17,762 bases of DNA from CAIMMJ01 sp037131955 (GCA_037131955.1 JBAXQC010000054.1:1-17762), one strand, 5' to 3'. Numbered from the stretch's first letter, positions 7,572 through 15,277 are shown. The notes: generated by a model not told the origin, from the sequence alone. Numbers and translations are program-made.

Positions 7572-8330
7572 CTATACTTGTTTAGCGTATTCTAAAAACT
7601 TTTGCATAGCATTCCTTTTGTCTGTATTTAAATTATAATCTATGCAGTGTTGCAGGTAGTTGTGCAAGTTTATATTTTGGTAATCTGCTTTTAAACTTAA
7701 TTGGGCAATTGCTTCATTTGTGTGCTCTATGCCATAGTTTAAAGCTTGGTTAAATAGATCTAAAAACTGCGGATTTAAATTTTTTTTATTGGTAACCCAG
7801 CAAGCAAACACAAAGGGAAGTCCAGTAAATTTTTTCCATTCGGCAGATAAATCATACACATATTCAAAGGTATTTTCCATTCCAAAAGTTCTATCACCAA
7901 TAACAACTCCAGCAGTGGTTCCGGCAATATTATTTATGTAATCTTTGTTGGCATTTACAAAGGTAAACTCTTTTTTCCAGTAAAACTTAGTTAATACTTT
8001 GGTTAAGGTTATGGATGACTCCGAATGAAAATCTAATATAATTTCACCTATTTGGTTCAGCGGAACATTGCTGTATAAATTAACGGATTTAACATTGCCG
8101 TTTGTTCCTATGCAGTAATCGGATATTATTTGATAATTTTCCATTTTGTTGAGTATGGCCACAGGTACCAAACCAATATCAACTTTGTTTTCTATCAATT
8201 TTTTGGCACAAACAGAGGGAATATCTAATTCTAATTGCATAGTATTTTTTAACTCAGGAAAATGCTCAAATCCAAATATAAATGGCTTAGAATTTAAATA
8301 AGAAACACACGAAACTTTTACTTTTTCCAT
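7572..8330 (-). CDS. mqnA: Chorismate dehydratase MqnA (futalosine menaquinone pathway)
   Basis: A 252-residue cytoplasmic protein of the MqnA/MqnD family, which has a periplasmic-binding-protein-like fold. MqnA removes water from chorismate to give 3-[(1-carboxyvinyl)oxy]benzoate, the first committed step of the futalosine route to menaquinone. The N-terminus carries the family signature VSYLNSKPFIFG (8-19 or so), followed by KLIENKVDIGLVPVAIL and, later, GVVIGDRTF. The length fits the family. I choose ATG 8330, one base after the TAA of the upstream dehydrogenase gene; an in-frame GTG at 8342 would overlap that gene by 11 bases and add four residues. The pair is almost certainly co-transcribed and translationally coupled. 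MqnD is a paralogue, but the SYLNSKP start and length favour MqnA. Confidence 0.9.
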   Translation of the reverse strand: MEKVKVSCVSYLNSKPFIFGFEHFPELKNTMQLELDIPSVCAKKLIENKVDIGLVPVAILNKMENYQIISDYCIGTNGNVKSVNLYSNVPLNQIGEIILDFHSESSITLTKVLTKFYWKKEFTFVNANKDYINNIAGTTAGVVIGDRTFGMENTFEYVYDLSAEWKKFTGLPFVFACWVTNKKNLNPQFLDLFNQALNYGIEHTNEAIAQLSLKADYQNINLHNYLQHCIDYNLNTDKRNAMQKFLEYAKQV

Positions 8331-8331
8331 T

Positions 8332-9945
8332 TTATTCTGCACCTAAAATTTGAATTATATTATTGGCAATGTTTTGGCCATCCATAGCTGCCGAAACAAT
8401 GCCGCCTGCATAGCCTGCGCCTTCGCCACAAGGAAACAAATTTACTATTCGTACATGTGTTCCGTTTTGGTTTCTTGGAATTCTAACGGGTGTGGAGGTG
8501 CGAGATTCTGTTGCAACCAAAACAGCGTCATTGCTCAAATAACCTTTCATTTTTTTTGATTGTTCTTGCAATGCCAAACGTAAGGCGTTTGAAATGGAGG
8601 CGGGAAAAACTTCTGTTAAATCTACTGATGTTATGCCGGGGATATAACTACAGCTTGGAAGAGTGGTAGATAATTTTTTATTTATAAAATCCTCCATTCG
8701 TTGTGCAGGTGCAACTTGAGTTTTACCTCCAAGATTCCAGGCTATTTCCTCTATCGATTGCTGAAAATACATTCCTTTTAAAACACCGCGACTTTCAAAC
8801 TGTTTAAAATCAGTATCATTTACTCCAACAACAATTCCTGAATTTGCGTATGGATTATTTCTTTTGGAGGGCGACCAACCGTTTGTTACTACCTGATTTT
8901 GCTCCGTAGCACAAGGTGCAATTATTCCTCCCGGACACATACAAAACGAATAAATATCTCTGTTGTTTGCATGTTGCACCCAACTGTATGACGCAGGAGG
9001 GAGGAATTGCTTTTTAAAGTTCAATTCAACTGTAGTTGAGCAGCGGTATTGAATTTTATCTATCAACATTTGCGGATGTTCAATTCTAATTCCCAAGGCA
9101 AAAGGCTTGGCTTCTAGCTCTATATTATTCTTATGCAGCAACTCGTAAATGTCTCTTGCAGAGTGGCCAGTTGCTAAAATTATATAGTGACTTTTTAACT
9201 CTTTTATTTCCTTAGTATCTAGGTCTTCTAGCAGCACAGATTTAATTTCATCGTGTTCAATATTTAAGTCTTTTAAAAGAGTATTAAAAAGAAAAGTTCC
9301 TCCGTGTTCTATGATTTTTTCTCTTATGTTTTCAATAATTTTTGGTAAGCGATTGGTGCCAATATGTGGATGTGCTTCTACTAATATATTTTCATCGGCT
9401 CCGTTTAAAACAAATAGTTCTAAAATTCTTTTTATGTCGCCACGTTTGTTGCTTCGTGTATAGAGTTTTCCGTCGGAATAAGTTCCTGCTCCGCCTTCGC
9501 CAAAACAATAATTAGAATTTGGGTTAACTAAACCTTGTTTATTAATTGCGGCTAAATCTCTGCGTCTTTCCTTTACTTGTTTTCCTCTTTCTATAATTAT
9601 TGGAGAAAAACCTTTTTCAATAAACTGCAAGGCGGCGAACAGTCCGGCTGGGCCAGCACCAACAATAACAATCTTTTTATCTTTCTTTTCTGCAGATATT
9701 TTAGTGTGTGCAATAGAAAAGGGAGATATTGTTTGATGAATTTCCGGCACCTCAGGATTTATAAATACTTTTAAGTTTAAGTTAAAGAATATTTCTCTGC
9801 CCCTGGCATCAATACTTTTTTTTGTAATTAAATACCCTGTGATATGGTCAAGTGGAATTTTTAATTCTATGGAGCAAATAGATTTGATGTGAGATTGGTT
9901 GTTGCAATCGATTGCTTTAATTCTAATATTTATTTCCTTGGCCAA
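8332..9945 (-). CDS. FAD-dependent dehydrogenase, COG2509 type
   Basis: A 537-residue soluble flavoprotein. After about 90 residues of N-terminal domain comes the dinucleotide-binding motif IVIVGAGPAGLFAA (92-105) with a following ER (119-120), then FGEGGAGTYSDGKL (148-161), HPHIGTNRLP, the ATGHSARD segment, and a C-terminal GEGAGYAGGIVSAAMDGQ that closes the FAD site. The domain order and length match the uncharacterised COG2509 dehydrogenases; the substrate is unknown. The only possible early start is TTG at 9945: an in-frame TAA lies two codons upstream and the first internal Met is far into the protein. A TACATTTG promoter element begins 18 bases upstream, so the leader is very short. It overlaps no gene and ends one base before the mqnA ATG, which suggests a role near quinone or aromatic metabolism; that is inference. 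Confidence 0.88.
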   Translation of the reverse strand: MAKEINIRIKAIDCNNQSHIKSICSIELKIPLDHITGYLITKKSIDARGREIFFNLNLKVFINPEVPEIHQTISPFSIAHTKISAEKKDKKIVIVGAGPAGLFAALQFIEKGFSPIIIERGKQVKERRRDLAAINKQGLVNPNSNYCFGEGGAGTYSDGKLYTRSNKRGDIKRILELFVLNGADENILVEAHPHIGTNRLPKIIENIREKIIEHGGTFLFNTLLKDLNIEHDEIKSVLLEDLDTKEIKELKSHYIILATGHSARDIYELLHKNNIELEAKPFALGIRIEHPQMLIDKIQYRCSTTVELNFKKQFLPPASYSWVQHANNRDIYSFCMCPGGIIAPCATEQNQVVTNGWSPSKRNNPYANSGIVVGVNDTDFKQFESRGVLKGMYFQQSIEEIAWNLGGKTQVAPAQRMEDFINKKLSTTLPSCSYIPGITSVDLTEVFPASISNALRLALQEQSKKMKGYLSNDAVLVATESRTSTPVRIPRNQNGTHVRIVNLFPCGEGAGYAGGIVSAAMDGQNIANNIIQILGAE

Positions 9946-9962
9946 ATTTTAATAATAATGTG

Positions 9963-9970
9963 CAAATGTA
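9963..9970 (-). promoter_or_regulatory. -7 promoter element of the dehydrogenase-mqnA operon
   Basis: The - strand reads TACATTTG, an exact TAnnTTTG match. A TTG lies 23 bases farther upstream, slightly more than the usual spacing, so the -33 box is uncertain. The start codon TTG 9945 follows 17 bases later. Confidence 0.5.
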
Positions 9971-10034
9971 ATTTGTAATAACATATAAAAACTCAATTCT
10001 AAAATTATATACTTAATACTATGTGTTTATTTAT

Positions 10035-10042
10035 TATTTTCG
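10035..10042 (+). promoter_or_regulatory. Possible -7 promoter element of adk-obgE
   Basis: TATTTTCG differs from TAnnTTTG by one base. It lies 16 bases before ATG 10059 and downstream of the alternative GTG 10023, so if it is the promoter the GTG cannot be the start. No -33 box is evident. Confidence 0.35.
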
Positions 10043-10058
10043 CGGCTTAATTGTGAAT

Positions 10059-10634
10059 ATGTTAAATATAGTATTATTTGGTCCCCCCGGCGCAGGCAAG
10101 GGAACTCAATCAGAAAAACTTATTTCTAAGTACGGATTAATTCATCTTTCTACTGGAGATTTGCTTAGAGGAGAAATTTTGCAAGGCACAAGTTTGGGTT
10201 TAGAAGCAAAAAAATTGATGGATCAGGGACAATTAGTACCAGATGAAGTAGTAGTGGGTATGATTGAAAATAAACTAACCGCAAACCCAAATTCTAAAGG
10301 ATTTATATTTGACGGCTTTCCCAGAACCACTAAACAAGCCGAAGCACTTGACGCTATTTTAGAAAAGTTTAAAGCCCCAATTAGCATGATGTTGGCCTTG
10401 GAAGTTGAAAAAGCTGAGCTAATAAATAGATTGCTGGAAAGAGGAAAAGTAAGCGGTAGGCCCGATGATGCCAATGAACTGGTTATAGAAAACAGAATAA
10501 ACGAATACAACAATAAAACCCTACCTTTAAAATCTTATTACCAAGCACAAAATAAATTAAGCACAATAAACGGAATTGGCAGTATTGAGGAGATTTTTGG
10601 AGCAATCTGCAAATCAATAGATGCCATATTGTAA
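10059..10634 (+). CDS. adk: Adenylate kinase
   Basis: A 191-residue cytosolic enzyme that interconverts ATP + AMP and 2 ADP. The protein starts MLNIVLFGPPGAGKGTQ, with the nucleotide-binding P loop GPPGAGKGT at about residues 8-16. HLSTGDLLR, FDGFPRT and RLLERGKVSGRPDD follow in the normal family order. The LID is short, with no zinc-finger cysteines, so this is the short (about 190-residue) type common in this phylum. An in-frame GTG at 10023 would add twelve residues with no counterpart in the family, and it lies upstream of a possible promoter element; ATG 10059 is therefore preferred. obgE follows after eight bases in the same direction, so the two form an operon. Confidence 0.96.
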   Translation: MLNIVLFGPPGAGKGTQSEKLISKYGLIHLSTGDLLRGEILQGTSLGLEAKKLMDQGQLVPDEVVVGMIENKLTANPNSKGFIFDGFPRTTKQAEALDAILEKFKAPISMMLALEVEKAELINRLLERGKVSGRPDDANELVIENRINEYNNKTLPLKSYYQAQNKLSTINGIGSIEEIFGAICKSIDAIL

Positions 10635-10642
10635 AACACCTA

Positions 10643-11644
10643 ATGGCAGATAACAATTTTATTGATTACGTAAAAATCTGCTGTCGTTCTGGCAAAGGCG
10701 GAGCAGGTTCAATGCATTTGCACCGCGATAAACTAACCTCTAAAGGCGGCCCAGATGGCGGTGATGGTGGAAGAGGCGGACACATTATTTTAAGAGGTAA
10801 CAAACAATTGTGGACACTGATTCATTTAAAATACCACAAACATGTTATTGCCGAGGCAGGAGGCAACGGAGGAAGCGCTCTAAAAACAGGAAAATTTGGA
10901 AAAGATGTTATTCTTGAAGTTCCTTTGGGCACAATTGCCAAGGATGCAGAAACAGGTGAAGTACATTTTGAAATTACTGAAGACGGACAAGAAAGAATAT
11001 TAGCAAAAGGTGGGAGAGGAGGAATGGGCAACGACCATTTTAAATCATCTACCCTGCAAACTCCAAGATTTTCTCAGCCCGGCGAAGAAGGTATTACCAG
11101 TTGGAAAATTTTAGAACTAAAAGTTTTGGCAGATGTTGGCTTGGTAGGATTTCCTAATGCTGGAAAATCTACTTTACTATCAGTTTTGTCTGCCGCAAAA
11201 CCCGAAATTGCAAATTATCCATTTACAACGCTTACTCCTAATTTAGGAATTGTAAAATACCGTGAGTACAAATCTTTTGTAATGGCCGATATTCCCGGAA
11301 TTATAAAAGGTGCTTCGGAAGGAAAAGGTTTAGGTTTTAGATTTTTACGCCACATAGAAAGAAATTCTATTTTATTGTTTCTTGTGCCGGCAGATGCCCA
11401 AAGCATCAGCAAAGAATACAATGTTTTATTAAACGAATTGGAACAGTTTAATCCCGAATTATTAGACAAACAAAGAGTTTTAGCCATTAGCAAAACCGAT
11501 TTACTGGACGATGAATTAATAAAATTAGTAAAGAAAACATTGCCCAAAAAAGTTCCCTATGTTTTTATTTCTAGCCACACTCAACTAGGATTGGTAGAAT
11601 TGAAAGATAAATTAATGGGAATTTTACAGGAGTTGAATGGATAG
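10643..11644 (+). CDS. obgE: Obg-family ribosome-assembly GTPase
   Basis: A 333-residue GTPase that associates with the 50S subunit and acts in ribosome maturation and stress control. The N-terminal Obg fold (about 1-160) is rich in glycine, with KGGPDGGDGGRGG (34-46) and AKGGRGGMGN (121-130). The GTPase domain has G1 GFPNAGKST (169-177), a switch I segment YPFTTLTPNLG, G3 DIPG (216-219), G4 SKTD (283-286, Ser in place of the usual Asn) and G5 ISS (309-311). It ends just after the G domain, without the variable C-terminal extension of some relatives. It lies eight bases behind adk. Its stop is only six bases from the stop of the convergent lipoprotein gene, so its terminator must lie inside that gene; an AT-rich palindrome there fits. 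Confidence 0.97.
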   Translation: MADNNFIDYVKICCRSGKGGAGSMHLHRDKLTSKGGPDGGDGGRGGHIILRGNKQLWTLIHLKYHKHVIAEAGGNGGSALKTGKFGKDVILEVPLGTIAKDAETGEVHFEITEDGQERILAKGGRGGMGNDHFKSSTLQTPRFSQPGEEGITSWKILELKVLADVGLVGFPNAGKSTLLSVLSAAKPEIANYPFTTLTPNLGIVKYREYKSFVMADIPGIIKGASEGKGLGFRFLRHIERNSILLFLVPADAQSISKEYNVLLNELEQFNPELLDKQRVLAISKTDLLDDELIKLVKKTLPKKVPYVFISSHTQLGLVELKDKLMGILQELNG

Positions 11645-11650
11645 ACTCTA

Positions 11651-12106
11651 TTAGTTTATTTTATTTGCATGCCTAGAAAACAGAAAATATTTTCTGTTTT
11701 TATAAATATAAACTTCTGAATAATTTAGTTTCACCGAAAATGAGCTTGAATTTATTTCTCCAGTGATAATGCCAACTCCATTAACTATATAGGTGTTTTC
11801 AAAATTTCTGATTTTTGTTTCAAGAATTTCAACTTTGTTTAACACCAGTTTTTTTGATTTAAAATCTTCAATTATTTCGTGTTTGTTTTGAGTCCAGCCG
11901 TTTGAATGAACATACATTACATTTTCATCTAAAATATTTTCCAAAGAATCCATGTTTAGACTGATCATCCATTTAAATTTTCTTTCGGAAAGTGATAAAA
12001 CTTCTTGCTCTTTAGATCTTTGACCAAGCGCTGAACAGGAAACCAATGCAAATGCAAAAAAAATAACTAGGCATTTTTTACTCAAAACTTTGATGTTAAA
12101 TATCAA
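11651..12106 (-). CDS. Small NTF2-like (DUF4440/SnoaL-type) lipoprotein
   Basis: A 151-residue exported protein. Residues 6-23 form a hydrophobic signal ending in the lipobox LVSC (21-24), so Cys24 is probably lipidated. The mature part begins with a helix, SLSERKFKWMI, followed by MDSLENILDENVMYVHSNG and a run of beta strands, the usual order of an NTF2-like cone fold. Such domains serve as small ligand-binding or enzymatic cups, and no function can be assigned. The start is uncertain: an in-frame TGA directly precedes TTG 12106, no ATG exists before the lipobox, and a second TTG at 12085 would give a shorter MSKKCLVIFF-type signal. It lies 18 bases behind the J-domain gene and is probably co-transcribed with it. 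The last 50 bases overlap the likely obgE terminator. Confidence 0.8.
   Translation of the reverse strand: MIFNIKVLSKKCLVIFFAFALVSCSALGQRSKEQEVLSLSERKFKWMISLNMDSLENILDENVMYVHSNGWTQNKHEIIEDFKSKKLVLNKVEILETKIRNFENTYIVNGVGIITGEINSSSFSVKLNYSEVYIYKNRKYFLFSRHANKIN
11677..11702 (+). terminator. AT-rich palindrome, likely obgE terminator within the convergent gene
   Basis: Bases 11677-11700 are a perfect 24-base palindrome of the form AAAACAGAAAAT/ATTTTCTGTTTT, followed by one more T. It lies 33 bases after the obgE stop and inside the 3' end of the - strand lipoprotein gene. It has only two G-C pairs per arm, so strength is doubtful. Being symmetrical, it could act in both directions. Confidence 0.4.
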
Positions 12107-12124
12107 TCAACTCAAAAAAACAAT

Positions 12125-12574
12125 TTACGCCAAAACCATGCTTTTGCTTACGTTTCTGTAAATGTAAGTGCTAAAAATATGTCTTCGGGCAAATCTAGCT
12201 GGAGTAGGGGAGTTCAGTAATTTATTGTAGATGTTATTGGGCACCGCAAAGTATTCGTAACTGCAGCCGTCTAAAAAAATAATTTTTAAGGTTTGCCCTT
12301 TGTATTCAAAAGTATCAATGCCTACTGTGTTGGTGGTATTTTCGTATTCTTGTGCATAAGTGGCATGAGTTTCTGGAGAAACACTTACTAAAAAATGATA
12401 AGCTTCAATAATTGATTTGCTCATTGCTTCTGCTTCTGCAAATTTTTCGTCATCGGCACTAAATTTATCGGGATGCCACTCTTTCATTAAACTTCGGTAT
12501 TTTAATTTTAATGTGTTAAGGTCTGCATCAGCAGTAATGTCGAACATTTTGCGGTACTCAATTATTCTTTTCAT
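12125..12574 (-). CDS. J-domain protein with C-terminal KTSC domain
   Basis: A 149-residue cytosolic protein made of two small domains. Residues 8-65 form a DnaJ-type J domain with the essential HPD tripeptide at 34-36 (KEWHPDKF), so it should stimulate a DnaK-type ATPase. Residues about 86-140 match the KTSC domain, with YEYFAVPNNIYNKLLNS followed by ARFARRHIFSTYIYR; KTSC domains are of unknown function and often occur alone. No G/F-rich region, zinc finger or substrate-binding domain is present, so this is a class III-like co-chaperone whose KTSC part may select a client or a nucleic acid; that is inference. The ATG is preceded by an A-rich leader of about 50 bases and a TACCTTTG promoter element. 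It heads a two-gene unit with the NTF2-like lipoprotein gene. Confidence 0.88.
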   Translation of the reverse strand: MKRIIEYRKMFDITADADLNTLKLKYRSLMKEWHPDKFSADDEKFAEAEAMSKSIIEAYHFLVSVSPETHATYAQEYENTTNTVGIDTFEYKGQTLKIIFLDGCSYEYFAVPNNIYNKLLNSPTPARFARRHIFSTYIYRNVSKSMVLA

Positions 12575-12629
12575 TTTTTAATTTGTAATTTTTTTGACTA
12601 AGTTTTATAGTCTTCTTTTTTAACGGCCG

Positions 12630-12637
12630 CAAAGGTA
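12630..12637 (-). promoter_or_regulatory. -7 promoter element of the J-domain/KTSC gene
   Basis: The - strand reads TACCTTTG followed by C, an exact TAnnTTTG match. It lies 56 bases before the ATG at 12574. No -33 TTTG is visible. A short inverted repeat, GACTA/TAGTC, lies in the leader. Confidence 0.55.
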
Positions 12638-12722
12638 GCGATTATAATTGGTAAAAAGTAATTGAAAAACAACGAGAATATAATATCTAATTATAAAATT
12701 TAACGAAAGCTACACAGTTATT

Positions 12723-13880
12723 TTATTTTGTCTTATTTCTTATTTCAGTCCAAAGATTATTTACAGAAAGAATCATGTATTCCCAATCGAATTTTTTCTT
12801 TTCAACTTTTACATTTTCAGTAAATTCATTTTCTTTATCTAAAACAAAATAATTTTCAATTGCGTCGGCAATTTCTAAAGGGTTGGTATTTACAACATAT
12901 CCCGATACACCATTTTCTACCATCTCCGGCAATCCACCTACGTTAGTAACAACCATGGGTTTATTAAAATGATATGCAATTTGTGTAACTCCACTTTGGG
13001 TGGCAGTTAAATAAGGTTGAACAACTAAATTACTGGCACAAAAATAATTTTTAACTTCCTCAAACGGAATATATGCATTAGATAAAACTATGTTGTTTTT
13101 TAGGTGATGAGATTCAATAAAATCTAAGTAGGGTTGAGAGTCATCATAGAACTCGCCGGCTATAATTAGTTTTAAATTTAATTTTTTTACTTTTTCAGTG
13201 GCAAACGCCTGTAGTAATAACTCTAATCCTTTGTATTTGCGGATTATTCCAAAGAATAAAACTACTTTTTCATCATTGCTAATGTTTAGTTTTTTTCTTG
13301 CTTCCTCCAAACTTATTTTATCTCCAAAAGTGTCGTAAACTGGGTGAGGAGAAAACAGCATAGGTTTATTGTTTACAAAACTTTTTATGTCGTTTAAAAC
13401 AGACTTAGACATTGCAATAAATCCATCGCAAGGTTTTAGAAAATATTTAGTAAAAACGCTGTCTCCAAATCTCTTTTCATGTGGAATAACATTGTCCGTA
13501 AGTGCAATAACCGTTACATTTGGCAGTTTCCATTTTACTATTCTTATTACAGTACCTAAGCAAGGGCCCATAAATGGCAACCAAAATCTAACAATAATAA
13601 GTTCTGGCTTTTGTTTGCAAATAAAATTTGCTGTGCTTATCCAGTTAATAGGATTAATGCTATTCAATAAGGTGAAAATTGAAATGCCTTTTGGTGGAGA
13701 GGAATCATCAAATTGAGTTTTTCCTGGAAACAAAAAACTTGGGTATTGTAGACTAAATGAAACGATACTAGAATCGAATCCAAATTTATTCATAGACCTT
13801 GACAATGCTTCTGCAAGGTTTGCTATGCCACCTCTTAAAGGCCATGCCGGAGAAATAATTATTGCTTTTGTATTTTTCAA
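12723..13880 (-). CDS. Family 4 glycosyltransferase (GT-B fold)
   Basis: A 385-residue cytoplasmic or membrane-associated glycosyltransferase of the GT4 type, probably acting in polysaccharide or glycoconjugate synthesis. The N-terminal domain begins AIIISPAWPLRGGIANLAEAL (6-26), containing the glycine-rich acceptor-side loop. The C-terminal domain has LFFGIIRKYKGLELLLQA (208-225), LKLIIAGE and the nucleotide-sugar-binding end region QSGVTQIAYHF...KPMVVTNVGGLPEMV (295-321). The two glutamates of the classical E-x7-E motif appear replaced by Gln295 and Tyr303; related GT4 enzymes with QSG-TQIAY exist, so this is probably a subgroup rather than a dead enzyme. Start TTG 13880 is forced by an in-frame TAA four codons upstream and by the conserved N-terminus. 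It lies just behind the gdh terminator and has no obvious promoter. No other sugar genes are close. Confidence 0.9.
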   Translation of the reverse strand: MKNTKAIIISPAWPLRGGIANLAEALSRSMNKFGFDSSIVSFSLQYPSFLFPGKTQFDDSSPPKGISIFTLLNSINPINWISTANFICKQKPELIIVRFWLPFMGPCLGTVIRIVKWKLPNVTVIALTDNVIPHEKRFGDSVFTKYFLKPCDGFIAMSKSVLNDIKSFVNNKPMLFSPHPVYDTFGDKISLEEARKKLNISNDEKVVLFFGIIRKYKGLELLLQAFATEKVKKLNLKLIIAGEFYDDSQPYLDFIESHHLKNNIVLSNAYIPFEEVKNYFCASNLVVQPYLTATQSGVTQIAYHFNKPMVVTNVGGLPEMVENGVSGYVVNTNPLEIADAIENYFVLDKENEFTENVKVEKKKFDWEYMILSVNNLWTEIRNKTK

Positions 13881-13898
13881 TGCTGAAAATTAGCAAAA

Positions 13899-13929
13899 AA
13901 AAAGGATTCAATGTTCTTGAATCCTTTTT
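13899..13929 (-). terminator. Strong intrinsic terminator of the glutamate dehydrogenase gene
   Basis: GGATTCAA (13904-13911) pairs with TTGAATCC (13917-13924) around a five-base loop, and flanking A5/T5 extends the stem to 13 bp. On the - strand it is followed by a T9 tract ending at 13895. It lies about 20 bases after the gene's stop. Confidence 0.9.
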
Positions 13930-13947
13930 CCTAAATTTAATATTTAA

Positions 13948-15246
13948 TTAAAATCTACCTCTGTAAGTAATTGCTTTTTCAAGTTTTTTAAGTGCTGTGA
14001 TGTAAGCACCAATTCTCATAGTAGTTTTGTATTGCTTGGCATTAAACCAAACGTTTTCAAAAGCAGCAGTCATAGAAGCATCGTGTTTTGTATTTACTTC
14101 TTCTTCTGTCCAATAGTGTCCGTATTTATTTTGAACCCACTCAAAATAAGAAACCGTTACGCCACCACCATTTGCTAAAATATCTGGCACAACAACAATT
14201 CCTTTTTCATGAAGTATAGCATCTGCTGATGATTCAGTTGGCCCATTAGCACCTTCTACTATTAGTTTTGCTTTTATGTTGGCAGCATTTTTCTTTGTAA
14301 TTACACCTTGTATTGCAGCAGGAACTAAAACATCAACATCAAGTGTTAGTAGTTCTTCGTTTGAAATTTCTTCTCCGCCGGTAAATCCTTTAAGGATGTT
14401 GTTATTGTTTCTAGAATAAGTAAGTGCTTTGTCTATATCTATTCCTTTTTCGTTGTAAATGGCACATGTTTGGTCAGAAATTGCAACAACTTTTAAACCT
14501 TGTTGTGCCAGCAATAGAGCAGCATTTGAGCCTACATTTCCAAATCCTTGAACAGCGGCAGTTGCTTTTTTTCTTTCAATTCCAATTTTTTTCATGGCAA
14601 CCAATGTAGAAATCATAACACCTCTGCCGGTTGCAGCCTCTCTGCCCAATGAACCGCCCAGTGTTATTGGCTTTCCAGTTACCATAGCAGGAGAATCTTC
14701 GCCTTTAACTTTGCTGTATTCATCAAGCAACCATGCCATTTCTCTTTTACCCGTTCCCATGTCTGGTGCAGGAATATCTTTATTTTCGCCAAATACATCT
14801 TGCATTGCAATTGCATAAGCTCGGGTTAATCTTTCTAATTCTCCTACTGATAATTTTCTTGGCTCACACGTAATGCCACCTTTTGCTCCGCCATAAGGAA
14901 TATTGGCGATAGCACATTTAAATGTCATCCAAGCAGAAAGTGCTTTTACTTCATCTAAATTAACGTCGGTAGCATACCTGATGCCACCTTTACTTGGACC
15001 TAAGTGTGTGCTATGAATTACTCTGTACCCTTCAAAAACTTGTATTTTTCCATTGTCTAATTGAACCGGTAAACTCACCATTACCATTCTTTGTGGATGC
15101 TTTAGAACTTCTGTAACGTTTTGAGGAAGAGATAACTTGTCTAATGCTAAATCTAACCTGGCCATTACTTCTTCAAACATACTCACATGATTTTGTTCTG
15201 CTTGTTTTTCGCTAGTTTTTTCGTTTTTTTTTGTTGCTGATGGCAT
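13948..15246 (-). CDS. gdhA: Glutamate dehydrogenase (Glu/Leu/Phe/Val dehydrogenase family)
   Basis: A 432-residue cytosolic enzyme that oxidatively deaminates glutamate to 2-oxoglutarate and ammonia, or runs in reverse. The N-terminal 25 residues are a charged extension. The substrate domain has GPSKGGIRY (83-91), a second lysine at Lys110 and the catalytic PYGGAKGGI (117-125, Lys122), plus PAPDMGT (159-165) with its aspartate. The coenzyme domain contains GFGNVG (234-239), followed by the strand-end VVAISD. Length fits the small hexameric class. Whether NAD or NADP is used cannot be settled by eye, and other amino acids are possible substrates in this family, though glutamate is likeliest. 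It is monocistronic with its own well-matched promoter (15278-15308) and strong terminator. Confidence 0.93.
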   Translation of the reverse strand: MPSATKKNEKTSEKQAEQNHVSMFEEVMARLDLALDKLSLPQNVTEVLKHPQRMVMVSLPVQLDNGKIQVFEGYRVIHSTHLGPSKGGIRYATDVNLDEVKALSAWMTFKCAIANIPYGGAKGGITCEPRKLSVGELERLTRAYAIAMQDVFGENKDIPAPDMGTGKREMAWLLDEYSKVKGEDSPAMVTGKPITLGGSLGREAATGRGVMISTLVAMKKIGIERKKATAAVQGFGNVGSNAALLLAQQGLKVVAISDQTCAIYNEKGIDIDKALTYSRNNNNILKGFTGGEEISNEELLTLDVDVLVPAAIQGVITKKNAANIKAKLIVEGANGPTESSADAILHEKGIVVVPDILANGGGVTVSYFEWVQNKYGHYWTEEEVNTKHDASMTAAFENVWFNAKQYKTTMRIGAYITALKKLEKAITYRGRF

Positions 15247-15277
15247 ATTAAATAAATTATATTTTTAAAAAAGTGGT

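Noticed and set aside
8331..8342. GTG 8342 as the mqnA start
   Set aside because: It would overlap the upstream gene and precede the conserved N-terminus by four extra residues; ATG 8330 with a one-base gap is simpler.
10023..10058. GTG 10023 as the adk start
   Set aside because: It adds twelve residues foreign to adenylate kinases and lies upstream of a possible promoter element; ATG 10059 starts exactly at the conserved MLNIVLFG.
10822..11031. Proline- and serine-rich frame opposite obgE
   Set aside because: It is the reverse complement of the glycine-rich Obg domain; the composition is a coding shadow.
13369..13716. Long + strand frame opposite the glycosyltransferase gene
   Set aside because: It lies wholly inside a well-supported gene, has no family resemblance and no promoter or ribosome-binding site.
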